Positions 31,605 through 40,200 of a stretch of DNA of 42,263 nucleotides are shown piece by piece. The stretch's first letter is position 1. Every line of letters begins with the position of its first letter. The notes under the pieces were generated by a model that saw nothing but the letters and a program-made list of their open reading frames with translations, was not told the DNA's origin and made no database searches. The stretch covers positions 1 through 42,263 of the forward strand of contig NZ_SLZG01000034.1 of assembly GCF_004341625.1 (NCBI RefSeq), read 5' to 3'. A program made the position numbers and the translations under genes. Origin of the DNA: Rhizobium sp. BK376 (GTDB lineage Bacteria > Pseudomonadota > Alphaproteobacteria > Rhizobiales > Rhizobiaceae).

Positions 31605-31990
31605 CATGCGCTGAGCTGCGGCGAGGACGGATCGTCGGCGTGTGAGGAGGTCAGCGAACGGTAAGGACAAAGATCGGTGAGAGTGGGTCTGGGAACGCAT
31701 CCGGATCAGTGAGCCACGAGCTCGCAGAAGTGATTTGCACCAGATCCGCGTAGCTCTATAGCGACGTGCCGATCCCGGCAAGATAGTCGCGCGACCGCCA
31801 GCCAATTTTGCAGCAGCTTGCTGCAAAATTCGATTTCGCCGAGATCATTGTCGCCGTCGTGTGGGACGGCATCGATCTCGTAGCTCTTGCGATTAGGAAC
31901 TAGCCAAAGAGGGCCAAAAATTGGCATGGGACTCAGCCGCGGCTGGGCAAGGCAAGCCTATGCTGAAGCCTTCGGTCAGATCAGTCAGTT
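31605..31990. other. IS110 relic's non-coding end and intergenic DNA
   Basis: The text from about 31675 (GAGAGTGGGTCTGGGAACGC.. and GATTTGCACCAGATCCGCG) resembles the right non-coding end of IS110/IS1111-type elements, where a bridge RNA would be encoded. The rest up to the HAD gene end has no gene. Confidence 0.45.
31804..31830. repeat. Perfect 11-bp inverted repeat (hairpin)
   Basis: AATTTTGCAGC, a 5-nt loop AGCTT, then GCTGCAAAATT. The stem ends in A/T runs on both sides, so it could serve as a bidirectional intrinsic terminator: T-rich after GCTGC on either strand is weak, however. It lies 160 bp beyond the end of the HAD gene on the minus strand and 200 bp after the IS110 fragment. Confidence 0.55.
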
Positions 31991-32824
31991 CTAGCGAAAA
32001 GCACTCAAGAGATATGTTGGGGTCGCCACGGACAGAAACAGATCCTGCCTTTCTGCCTCCGTGGAAGAAGACAACACACCCGTCTGGACAAGGACGGATG
32101 CAAGCCCCACGCCTTGTGCGCCAAGAATATCGTGCTCAAGACTGTCACCGATACAGACGACCTGCCGACGGTCGGCTGCGGATGCCAGCGTGAGGGCGAA
32201 ATCATATATTTCGCGATACGGCTTCCCGAGCCATCGGACGTCGCCGCCGAGTGACTCATAGAGCTTGGCGATACTGCCAGCGCCTGGAGCGATCGATCCA
32301 CCCACAAGTTTATGAATGTCAGGATTCGTGCAAAAACACGGCAGCTGCCGCTGCGCCGCAGGTTGAAGGAGCTGCCGATAGTCATCCATCGAAATGCGTT
32401 CGGCCTCGCTGCCCGATATCACCAGTAAGTCCGCTTCCAATGCCGTCTTGGCGACCTTCAAACCCAACCGTTCCGCAAGGTTGGTATCATCGCCACTCGA
32501 GATCGTGAAACATAGAGCCCCTGACTTGATCGGTGAATCCGCCGCGGACAGAATCGAAAAGGCGACGTCCCCGGATGTCACGAAATGATCAAAGCTCGAT
32601 GCCGAAAACCCCAGCTTAACGAGGCGTTTCGCGTTGTATTCTCCGCTTCGGCCCGAATTGGAAAGGATCACAACAGTCTTGCCCGCATCTTTCACCCGTT
32701 GCAATGCCGAGGTTGAGCCGTCGTAGGCACCGCGATCGTCCCGGAGGACCCCGAACTGGTCAATGAAGAACACGTCGTATAACTCGATAAGCGCATCGAG
32801 AGTTATTCGCGGAACGGTTATCAC
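31991..32824 (-). CDS. HAD-superfamily (subfamily IIA) phosphatase
   Basis: This 277-aa protein carries the nucleophile D22 in VFFIDQFGVLRDD, where the second acidic residue of the usual DxD is replaced by Phe, as in the HAD-IIA hyp4 group with DxWGVL-type motifs. Motif II is in VVILSNSGR, the motif III Lys in WLGKPYREIYDFAL, and motif IV acid in CIGDSLEHDILGAQGVGL. Its start overlaps the kinase stop by 4 nt. It closes the minus-strand arm aldolase, kinase, phosphatase. A sugar phosphate is a likely substrate, perhaps to relieve phosphosugar build-up (inference). Confidence 0.85.
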   Translation of the reverse strand: MITVPRITLDALIELYDVFFIDQFGVLRDDRGAYDGSTSALQRVKDAGKTVVILSNSGRSGEYNAKRLVKLGFSASSFDHFVTSGDVAFSILSAADSPIKSGALCFTISSGDDTNLAERLGLKVAKTALEADLLVISGSEAERISMDDYRQLLQPAAQRQLPCFCTNPDIHKLVGGSIAPGAGSIAKLYESLGGDVRWLGKPYREIYDFALTLASAADRRQVVCIGDSLEHDILGAQGVGLASVLVQTGVLSSSTEAERQDLFLSVATPTYLLSAFR

Positions 32825-34095
32825 TCGGCTGTCCTTCGCCTTGCCAAAATCAGAGAGGCAGTCCCGACGGCGGCGTCGGCCGACTTTGGCTGCACCAGAT
32901 CGATCCCGAGAGCTTCGGCTCTCATTCTAGCCCAGACCTGGTTCTTGGCTCCACCGCCGACAGTTCGAATGCTTCGCAACTGAGGCCCGCCAAGCGATCG
33001 AAGACGCGCGTACCCCAAACGCTCAATCTCGGTCATGCCTTCCAAAATAGCTTGAAAGAATTCCGCATCGTCATGCGGTCTTGGTGTAAGGCGAGGAGGG
33101 TAGGTGGGATCGTTTATTGGAAATCGCTCGCCGGGTTTCAACAAGGGGTAATAGTCGAGACCCGTCGGCCGATCCGGGCGAAGGCGCTCCGTCAATTCTG
33201 AAAGACGTTCATCGCCGACGAGGAAGCGAATGACGGCTCCGCCACTGTTGGATGCTCCACCTATGAGCCAGAAATCGAGGACACGGTGAGCATAGACACC
33301 ATATTCCGGCGCGTTGATTGGCCGATCAGATGCGAGCTTGAGCACAATCGTTGAGCCAAGCGCTGTAACGCCATCCCCGATTTCCGAAGCCCCGGTCGCA
33401 AGAAAGGACGCACAGCCGTCTGTTGTTCCAGCGTGAAAATGGCATGATGCAGGAACGCCCATTGTCCTGGCGTATCCCTCAATTTCCGTAAGTCGCTCCC
33501 CAGCGGGCTTGACGGATGGAAACTTACCAACGTCCATTCCCGCGAGCTCGACCCACTCCGGCCACATTTGTCGCTGGAGATCATATCCTGACTTCAAGGC
33601 ATTGTTCTCATCCGACACCATCGACGGTTGACCAAGCTTCATCAAGATCCAGTCCGCCTGATGGACAACGTGGCAGGCACCTGGCGCTCGCGACAGGTAA
33701 ATCGAGCGAGCAAGGCCGGAATTGGATCCTCGCGCCGGGCTGTCTGAGGGCGCTGTCGCAGCGATCCGCCGTACGATGTCATCGTCCGGACAAGGATCAT
33801 TGTACATCAGGACTTCGCCCAGGGCCTGACCATGTCTGTCAAGCGACAAAACAGTGCCAGAGGTGCCGTCAACGGCTATGCCTTCAACGGCACCTAAATC
33901 GGTAGTCCGCGACAATTCCTCCAGGCAGTGAGATATACGTTCCCACCATACATCGGGCCGGCGAGCTTCGTGAGGATTATTAAATCGCGCTTCGGTCAAA
34001 GCGATTGCTTCACCAGCGGCATTCACCGCGACTGCCCGGGCGCCAGAGGTTCCAATGTCCAGACCGATGGCAATCGCTTCTTCGGAAATTGCCAT
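32821..34095 (-). CDS. FGGY-family carbohydrate kinase
   Basis: This 424-aa protein is shorter than most FGGY kinases (about 480-520). The N-terminal ATPase motif GLDIGTSGARAVAV, the substrate-side VEGIAVDGTSGTVL, VHQADWILMKL, the TTDGCASFLATGA region and the C-terminal SIRTVGGGAKNQVWARMRAEALG (adenosine motif) are all present. This looks like the D-ribulokinase-type subgroup with a small C-terminal domain. It overlaps the aldolase gene (TGATG) and the HAD gene (ATGA), so the three are one transcript. It probably phosphorylates a ketose that the aldolase then cleaves. Confidence 0.88.
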   Translation of the reverse strand: MAISEEAIAIGLDIGTSGARAVAVNAAGEAIALTEARFNNPHEARRPDVWWERISHCLEELSRTTDLGAVEGIAVDGTSGTVLSLDRHGQALGEVLMYNDPCPDDDIVRRIAATAPSDSPARGSNSGLARSIYLSRAPGACHVVHQADWILMKLGQPSMVSDENNALKSGYDLQRQMWPEWVELAGMDVGKFPSVKPAGERLTEIEGYARTMGVPASCHFHAGTTDGCASFLATGASEIGDGVTALGSTIVLKLASDRPINAPEYGVYAHRVLDFWLIGGASNSGGAVIRFLVGDERLSELTERLRPDRPTGLDYYPLLKPGERFPINDPTYPPRLTPRPHDDAEFFQAILEGMTEIERLGYARLRSLGGPQLRSIRTVGGGAKNQVWARMRAEALGIDLVQPKSADAAVGTASLILARRRTAE

Positions 34096-35180
34096 CAGGC
34101 TGTCATTCCCGCTGCTTTACGATCGAGCGCTTGCCGATATTGTTCGGCCTCCCAGTGCGTCAATTCGTATTCCTGCTCGGCAGTGAGATAGCTCACTTTC
34201 TCCCCTTCAGGAATACGGGTTACAACTTCGGCTAGGCATCGCGCCATCGCTTCGCCACCTTGCGTCAAAGTTCCCGAGAGCAAGACGCCGACGCCGGGGA
34301 CGAGTATAATTTTGGGCGCCTCTTCCCCTTTGTCTGCGTAACTTTGAGCAAACTCGATCGCCGACCGATCATCGTCGAGGACCCCGATCTTCGTGCCTAG
34401 GAAGATTACATGGTCAGGGTACATCGAACCGCCAAGTGCGAAAGCCATACTGATGGGGCAGAGGGCGGTCTTATGGCTGCCTGCATCCGAGGCAGGGTGA
34501 TAATCTGACCCTTCCGCGATCGCGGCAAGGGCCGTCATGTCGGGATCGGGTGTTTTCCTGGGTGTGATCGACAAAGCCGCCGCCACCTGTTCCACTCTGT
34601 CGGCAACTTGCTCGACATTGTCACCACAAACAATGATTCCGTGATTGAAGAGTGTGAGCACCACTGGCCGAGCCTTAGCAACCTTGTCAATTTCGAGCGC
34701 AAGCGGTGTTCCGGGTCGACGATAAGGTATCGTGGTCCAAGGCAAGTCGGGTATCCTGGCCATCCTTTCGGCCAGCAGTTCCTCACGACGCTCCAGTACG
34801 GATAAGGCGATTGTGTTCACGCAGTGATAGTGGGCTACTACCGAATTGATCAGCGCGGCATGAAAACTCGTTTCAATTGAAGGGCGTAAGCCACTGGTGT
34901 TGAGATCCGCGACAACGAAGTCAATTGACTTCTCGGCCCTCGGATCGCCTTGACGCAATGCGTCCACCAACGGGTCGACGACAACAGGAACCATGATGTC
35001 GCGCTCCCCGGCATGGGCGAGCCATGTCCCTGACGCTTTCACCCACATCACCCCTTCCGCTTTAATCGATGTGTTACCTCCGGCTCCTTGCGTCTTCAGG
35101 ATGTCCGACCCGACCTGATTTGAAAGCTGGAGAAACCGCGCGAACTCCTTAGTCTCGGTGATATCGCCAATGGTGGTCAT
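34095..35180 (-). CDS. Class II aldolase/adducin-family protein
   Basis: This 361-aa protein contains the class II aldolase domain: GAGGNTSIKAEGVMWVKASGTWL (phosphate-binding loop), the catalytic Glu region LRPSIETSFHAAL, the zinc HxH in VAHYHCVNT and the third His in LFNHGIIVCG. The extended length and C-terminal part (KIILVPGVGVLLSG..) resemble the aldolase portion of RhaD-like rhamnulose-phosphate aldolase/dehydrogenase proteins, not the 220-aa FucA. It is the first gene of the minus-strand arm, divergent from the DeoR gene. The expected reaction is cleavage of a ketose 1-phosphate to DHAP and an aldehyde. Confidence 0.85.
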   Translation of the reverse strand: MTTIGDITETKEFARFLQLSNQVGSDILKTQGAGGNTSIKAEGVMWVKASGTWLAHAGERDIMVPVVVDPLVDALRQGDPRAEKSIDFVVADLNTSGLRPSIETSFHAALINSVVAHYHCVNTIALSVLERREELLAERMARIPDLPWTTIPYRRPGTPLALEIDKVAKARPVVLTLFNHGIIVCGDNVEQVADRVEQVAAALSITPRKTPDPDMTALAAIAEGSDYHPASDAGSHKTALCPISMAFALGGSMYPDHVIFLGTKIGVLDDDRSAIEFAQSYADKGEEAPKIILVPGVGVLLSGTLTQGGEAMARCLAEVVTRIPEGEKVSYLTAEQEYELTHWEAEQYRQALDRKAAGMTA

Positions 35181-35264
35181 TTTAGCGCTTCCTCCTCCTG
35201 TTCATTCGCATGCGGAAGCCACCCGGGGTTGGGTGATCAAACTTTCCGCCCAATCCTATAAACG

Positions 35265-35342
35265 TGATCATATATCGTCAATGATGAAGTTTCTGCATCT
35301 AATATCTTGCTAGATGAGCTCCATTGTGATTATTGTTAATCA
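35265..35342. promoter_or_regulatory. Divergent control region with palindromes, likely DeoR operators
   Basis: Between the aldolase start (35180) and the chosen DeoR start (35377) are two clear inverted repeats. CATCTA-N9-TAGATG spans 35296-35316 and TGATTA-TTGT-TAATCA spans 35327-35342. A TGATCA lies at 35265-35270. AT-rich palindromes in a divergent gap are the usual place for a DeoR-type repressor to control both arms. The ATG at 35314 falls inside the first repeat. Confidence 0.5.
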
Positions 35343-35376
35343 AAGGCGCAGGGAGAAGCGCCAGTGGGAGGCTACG

Positions 35377-36156
35377 TTGAACGACTCCGATCGTCACCGG
35401 ATGATCACAGATCTGTTGCGTGAGACGCCGTTCGCGAGTGTTCGTGACCTGCAGGAACGCTTGGGCGTATCTCCCGCGACCATTCGTCGTGATATCGACA
35501 AGCTTCACGAGATTGGCAAAGCGCGAAAAGTCTACGGCGGGATCTCGGCCAATGAGGCAGGCGGCGCGACGCGGCTTTCGGCCAAGCCCTATGACGAAAA
35601 CCGGGACATTGCTGTTGAAGCAAAGCGAGCTATTGCCGAACTTGCCGCAGGCCTGGTGCGTGATGGTGACTCCATCATCGTGCATGCTGGTTCAACCTGT
35701 TATCAACTCGGCATCAAACTGGCGCGACGCAATGTCCGCCTTTATACAAATTCGATGCCGCTGGCCGCCTATCTTGGCGAGCATGGTAGTTGTCACCTGA
35801 CACTCGCCGGCGGTGAGCTGTACCGTGAGCCGGGAATTGTCCACGACCCGTCGGGTGGCGTTCCGAGCTTTTTTGCGTCGCGTTTCTTCGTTGGAACCCA
35901 AGGGATCAGTAGTGATGGTCTACTTGAATCCCACCCCTTGCTGACCAAGGCGATCAGAGAACTGAGTGAATGCGCCGACGAGATCATCCTTCTTGCCGAC
36001 AGTCGTAAACTCTCAATTCAGCCTCGCAACATCGTGTTGCCGTTGTCGCGGATCGGGACGATCGTCATTGACGATGGGCTTTCCGACACCGGAGCGAAAA
36101 TGCTCGAAGACGCTGGTATCACTATTATGATTGCGACCGTGGGAGGACAGAATTGA
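35377..36156 (+). CDS. DeoR-family transcriptional regulator
   Basis: This protein is 259 aa from TTG 35377, or 280 aa from ATG 35314. I prefer the TTG because GGGAGG lies 5-6 nt upstream, because the family pattern starts at once (DRHRMITDLLRETPFASVRDLQERLGVSPATIRRDIDKLHE), and because the longer version would place operator-like palindromes in coding sequence. The C-terminal DeoR sensor domain is intact (KRAIAELAAGLVRDGDSIIVHAGSTCYQLG, TNSMPLAAYLGEH, LTLAGGELYREPG, FFVGTQGISSDGLLESHPL, ILLADSRKL), which in relatives binds phosphosugars. It overlaps the kinase gene (TTGA). Confidence 0.9.
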   Translation: MNDSDRHRMITDLLRETPFASVRDLQERLGVSPATIRRDIDKLHEIGKARKVYGGISANEAGGATRLSAKPYDENRDIAVEAKRAIAELAAGLVRDGDSIIVHAGSTCYQLGIKLARRNVRLYTNSMPLAAYLGEHGSCHLTLAGGELYREPGIVHDPSGGVPSFFASRFFVGTQGISSDGLLESHPLLTKAIRELSECADEIILLADSRKLSIQPRNIVLPLSRIGTIVIDDGLSDTGAKMLEDAGITIMIATVGGQN

Positions 36157-37562
36157 CCGCCCGCGCTGCAATTGCCGTTTTTGATCTGGGAAAGACAAAC
36201 TCGAAGCTGTTTGTGCTGTCGCCTGAGGGACGCGTACTGGATCAGAGCCGCACGAAACCACGATGGCACGATAGCAATGGCATTCGCGTCCTGGACGACG
36301 CTGCGCTGTTTGAGTGGATGCGCAGCGCATTGGCGTCCGCCGTCGCGGATCACGATGTCGGTAGAGTTATGTTCTCAGGGCACGGCTGCACCTTCGCACT
36401 CGTGGCCGGAAACGAACTTTCCCATCCCATCCTTGATTACGAGCAAGAACCACCGCTCGAGATCGCGCGGAAGATCGACGCGCTCATACCGGACTACTCG
36501 GAAACCTATTCGCCAATCCTGCCTCTTGGTTTCAATTACGGGCGACATATTCTGTGGCTGAAAGAGAGAGACCCTGCACTCGTCGACAATACGGATACGA
36601 TCCTCTCCTATCCGCAATTTTGGTCTTGGCGGTTCTCGGGTCGAAAGGCTTCTGAGGTTTCTTATCTCGGCTGTCACTCCCATCTGTGGGCCCCCTTGGC
36701 AGACGACTTCAGTAGCTTGGTGGATCGCCAGGGTTGGCGGGACAAGATGCCCGGTTTCGCGAAGGCTGGTGAGCAGCTCGGTACGTATCATATCGAGCTT
36801 GAAGGCGGAGCGGTTGCAGACATCGCGGTCCATAATGGCGTTCATGATAGTAATTCGGCTCTCCACTACTACCGATCGCTCGGTTTTACAGATTTCACAC
36901 TCGTCTCAACCGGCACTTGGGTAGTCATCTTCAATTCGTCGTGCCCGCTAAGTGCGCTGGACAAAACACGAGACATGCTTGCGAACGTCACAGTGGAGCA
37001 TCGGCCAGCGCCAACGATCCGCTTCATGGGAGGGCGCGAGTTCGACATCGCGAGATTTGGCTGGTCGAAATCGATATCTTCCCAATCCATTTCCTCGGTC
37101 ATCGCAAAAGGCATATTTGCTCTCCCCTCGTTCGCCCCGGGCGGGCCGTTTCCGGGCGCTGAAGGTCGTTTCGTTGGCCCTGAGCCAAGTGATGAGGAGC
37201 GGGCGGCGGCAGCACTTATCTATGTCGTGCTGATGACCGATCATTCGCTTGACTTGATCCGCTCAAGCAACCCGATCGTTATTGACGGCGGTCTCGTTAA
37301 GACCGGCCTGTTTGCTGGTCTGCTTGCGGCACTGCGTCCCGGACAAGCTGTCTTTACGAGCGCTAATGCCGAGGGCAGCGCGTTTGGTGCTGCTGCTCTG
37401 GTGTTCGAGCAGATTGGCGGAAAGCCTTTTCCCGACGAGACAAAGGCTGTGGCTTCGGCGGACGTGTTTGGCCTGGATGCTTATCGGCGGGCGTGGCGAG
37501 GTTTGATCGAGATTGATCAGGCTCGGCAGGGCGAAGCTGAGAAGAAGGAGCTTCTGGCATGA
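36153..37562 (+). CDS. FGGY-family carbohydrate kinase (second type)
   Basis: This 469-aa protein starts at TTG 36153, overlapping the DeoR stop (TTGA), with GGGAGGA about 6 nt upstream. Motifs are AVFDLGKTNSKLFVL (phosphate 1), VMFSGHGCTFALVAG, PILDYEQE, LGFNYGRHILWLK, SYPQFWSWRFSG, the Asp-containing AVHNGVHDSNSALHYY, the phosphate 2 loop LVSTGTWVVIFN and IVIDGGLVKTGLFAGLLAAL. The DLGKTNSK group is distinct from the other FGGY kinase in this window. It overlaps the transporter ATPase gene (ATGA). It is predicted to phosphorylate the sugar brought in by the RbsACB-like transporter. Confidence 0.88.
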   Translation: MTARAAIAVFDLGKTNSKLFVLSPEGRVLDQSRTKPRWHDSNGIRVLDDAALFEWMRSALASAVADHDVGRVMFSGHGCTFALVAGNELSHPILDYEQEPPLEIARKIDALIPDYSETYSPILPLGFNYGRHILWLKERDPALVDNTDTILSYPQFWSWRFSGRKASEVSYLGCHSHLWAPLADDFSSLVDRQGWRDKMPGFAKAGEQLGTYHIELEGGAVADIAVHNGVHDSNSALHYYRSLGFTDFTLVSTGTWVVIFNSSCPLSALDKTRDMLANVTVEHRPAPTIRFMGGREFDIARFGWSKSISSQSISSVIAKGIFALPSFAPGGPFPGAEGRFVGPEPSDEERAAAALIYVVLMTDHSLDLIRSSNPIVIDGGLVKTGLFAGLLAALRPGQAVFTSANAEGSAFGAAALVFEQIGGKPFPDETKAVASADVFGLDAYRRAWRGLIEIDQARQGEAEKKELLA

Positions 37563-39109
37563 AAACGACAATGAGCGAGGCCGTTGTCGGCGCACCCGTT
37601 CTCGAGATGCGGAATATCAGCAAGACCTTCGGCAACGCGAAAGCTCTATCAAACGTGTCGTTGGCCGTTCACGCTGGTGAAGTTCACGCGCTCATGGGTG
37701 AGAACGGGGCTGGCAAATCCACGTTGATGAAGGTGCTATCGGGTGCATATAAGGCCGATCCCGGCGGCACTATTCTAATCGACGGGCACCCGATCGTAAC
37801 CGGTGATCCGATCCGCGCCAAAGCGGGCGGTATTTCAGTTATCTATCAGGAATTATCGCTCGCGCCCAACCTTACCGTCGCTCAGAACCTGTTTCTTGGA
37901 GCAGAGCCGGCGCGATATGGCGTGCTCGACCAGAAGACCACAAGAGAGCTCGCCGGACCGATCTTGAAACGCCTTGGTATTGAGTTTGGCCCTACTCAGC
38001 TTGTGGCCAACCTCTCCCTCGGTGAGCGGCAGATGGTCGAGATCGCGCGGGCATTGACGACGAATGCGCGGATTATCGTCATGGATGAACCAACGACATC
38101 GCTGACCTCTCGGGAGACTGACCGGCTCTTTGAAGTCATCGCCGGACTGAAGTCGCAAGGCATTGCTATTATCTATATCAGCCACCGCATGGAAGAAATC
38201 TACCAACTCGCTGACCGCGTAAGCGTACTTCGTGACAGCGCCTACGTCGGCACCTTGGATCGCAGCGAGCTTTCGGCATCAAAACTTGTATCGATGATGG
38301 TTGGTCGCGACCTATCGTCCTTTTACAAGAAAGAGCATCGAACGTCCGATGGACAAGCTAAGACCGTCCTGTCGGTGAGCAATATCGGCGACGGACGGCG
38401 GGTGCATGGTTGCTCGTTCGATGCACACGCCGGAGAAGTGCTCGGTGTTGCCGGTCTCGTTGGCTCCGGCCGAACCGAGCTCGCGCGGCTGATCTTTGGG
38501 GCCGATCAAAAGACATCCGGTACCGTTTCCCTCGACGGACGGGAGCTGACGATCACCGGGCCGAGAGATGCGATGGACGCCGGCATCGCGTACCTGACGG
38601 AAGACCGCAAAGGTCTTGGTCTTTTTCTCGATATGACCATCAACGAGAACATCAACATCGGCGTCATTGGTAAGGATGCGTCGAGAGGGGGTGTGTTGAA
38701 CTTTGCGGCCGCAAAAGCCAGGGCAGCGCACGCGATTTCTTCCCTATCGATCAGAACACAAAGCGCGAGCATCAATGTCGGCGCACTGTCAGGTGGCAAT
38801 CAACAGAAGACATTGATCGCTCGCCTGCTGGAAACGAAACCGCGTGCCATCATTTTCGACGAACCCACGCGCGGCGTCGACGTCGGCGCCAAGTCCGAAA
38901 TATATCGCATCATTGACGAACTCGCTCACACCGGCATCGCCATCGTCGTGATTTCCAGCGACCTGCCTGAAATCATTGGCATCGCTGATCGCGTGTTGGT
39001 CATGAGAGAGGGGCGCATCGCGGGAACTATCACCGGTTCAGCAGATCAACCTATTACCCAAGAGGCGATCATGGCCTTTTCGACGGGTTCGGCCGCCGAA
39101 GTCGCGTGA
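37559..39109 (+). CDS. Ribose/xylose-type sugar ABC transporter ATPase (RbsA/MglA type)
   Basis: This 516-aa protein contains two fused ABC domains. The first has Walker A GENGAGKST, signature LSLGERQMVEIARAL and Walker B IIVMDEPTTSL. The second has the degenerate loop GLVGSGRTELARLIFG, LSGGNQQKTLIARLL and IIFDEPTRGVDVGAK, as is normal for RbsA and MglA. ATG 37559 overlaps the kinase stop by 4 nt; an in-frame ATG 37571 is an alternative. It pairs with one permease and one binding protein, typical of CUT2 sugar transporters. Confidence 0.95.
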   Translation: MKTTMSEAVVGAPVLEMRNISKTFGNAKALSNVSLAVHAGEVHALMGENGAGKSTLMKVLSGAYKADPGGTILIDGHPIVTGDPIRAKAGGISVIYQELSLAPNLTVAQNLFLGAEPARYGVLDQKTTRELAGPILKRLGIEFGPTQLVANLSLGERQMVEIARALTTNARIIVMDEPTTSLTSRETDRLFEVIAGLKSQGIAIIYISHRMEEIYQLADRVSVLRDSAYVGTLDRSELSASKLVSMMVGRDLSSFYKKEHRTSDGQAKTVLSVSNIGDGRRVHGCSFDAHAGEVLGVAGLVGSGRTELARLIFGADQKTSGTVSLDGRELTITGPRDAMDAGIAYLTEDRKGLGLFLDMTINENINIGVIGKDASRGGVLNFAAAKARAAHAISSLSIRTQSASINVGALSGGNQQKTLIARLLETKPRAIIFDEPTRGVDVGAKSEIYRIIDELAHTGIAIVVISSDLPEIIGIADRVLVMREGRIAGTITGSADQPITQEAIMAFSTGSAAEVA

Positions 39110-39143
39110 GCCTACACGAAATTACAAAAGACGGGATGAGATC

Positions 39144-40127
39144 ATGACCGCAACTTCCGCTGAGCAGCCCAAGGTTACTAAAAGTCGGTTTCGATCGACA
39201 CTCACCGCGCTTGGGATGCTTCCAGTCCTGGTGATCCTGGCGATCGGATTTCATTTGCTGAGTGGCCGCTTTTTGAGCGTCAACAACCTGTCGATTGTCA
39301 TGCAGCAGGCGTCCATCAATACAGTGCTCGCCGCAGGCATGACGTTCGTCATTCTCACCGGAGGCATAGATCTTTCGGTCGGTTCGATCCTTGCAGCTTC
39401 CGCCATGATCGGCGTCATCGTCTCACTCGTTCCAGATGTCGGAATGCTCGGTATTCCAGCAGCGATCGCCGTTGGTCTTGCCTGCGGCATCGTCAATGGC
39501 GGGATCATCGCATTCCTCAAGTTGCCGCCATTTATTGTCACCCTCGGGTCGTTGACTGCGATGCGCGGCATCGCTCGCCTGCTCGGCAATGACACGACGG
39601 TCTTCAACCCAGACCTGCCGTTCGATTTCATTGGAAACGGAAGTTTCTTTGGCGTTCCGTGGCTTGCGATCATCGCGCTGTTGACGATCGTCATTTCGTG
39701 GTTCGTGCTGAAACGCACCGTTCTGGGAACCTGGATCTATGCCGTTGGTGGCAACGTCGAAGCCGCCCGACTGACCGGCATCAAGGTCCCGCTGGTCCTG
39801 CTGTTCGTCTACTCCATGTCCGGCCTTTTGTCCGGCCTCGGCGGTGTGATGTCAGCTGCTCGCCTCTACGCCGCGAATGGTCTTCAACTCGGCCAGGCTT
39901 ATGAACTCGACGCCATTGCAGCCGTAATCCTTGGCGGGACCAGCTTCGTCGGGGGTGTCGGCTCAATCTGGGGCACGTTGATCGGAGCGCTCATCATCGC
40001 GGTGCTCTCCAATGGCCTCATTCTCGTCGGCGTGTCCGACATCTGGCAGTACATCGTCAAAGGACTTGTCATCATCATCGCCGTAGCGCTCGACCGCTAT
40101 CGGTTGAAAGGGCTTAGCCGCACGTGA
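39144..40127 (+). CDS. CUT2-type sugar ABC transporter permease (RbsC type)
   Basis: This 327-aa inner-membrane protein has about eight to ten helices. Family hallmarks are FLSVNNLSIVMQQASINTVLAAGMTFVILTGGIDLSVGSILA, LPPFIVTLGSLTAMRG, YAVGGNVEAARLTGIKV and YELDAIAAVILGGTSFVGGVGSIWGTLIGALI. It lies 34 bp after the ATPase gene. The single permease presumably works as a homodimer. Confidence 0.95.
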   Translation: MTATSAEQPKVTKSRFRSTLTALGMLPVLVILAIGFHLLSGRFLSVNNLSIVMQQASINTVLAAGMTFVILTGGIDLSVGSILAASAMIGVIVSLVPDVGMLGIPAAIAVGLACGIVNGGIIAFLKLPPFIVTLGSLTAMRGIARLLGNDTTVFNPDLPFDFIGNGSFFGVPWLAIIALLTIVISWFVLKRTVLGTWIYAVGGNVEAARLTGIKVPLVLLFVYSMSGLLSGLGGVMSAARLYAANGLQLGQAYELDAIAAVILGGTSFVGGVGSIWGTLIGALIIAVLSNGLILVGVSDIWQYIVKGLVIIIAVALDRYRLKGLSRT

Positions 40128-40200
40128 GGTGCGACTGAAGAGACCGGAATCTTACCGGAAACAGGGGTGCGCCGGGAGTGCCACCACAAAGGAGGAAAAT

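Noticed and set aside
32251..32508. Small plus-strand frames within the HAD, kinase and aldolase genes
   Set aside because: All are antisense to genes with clear motifs and have no translation signals.
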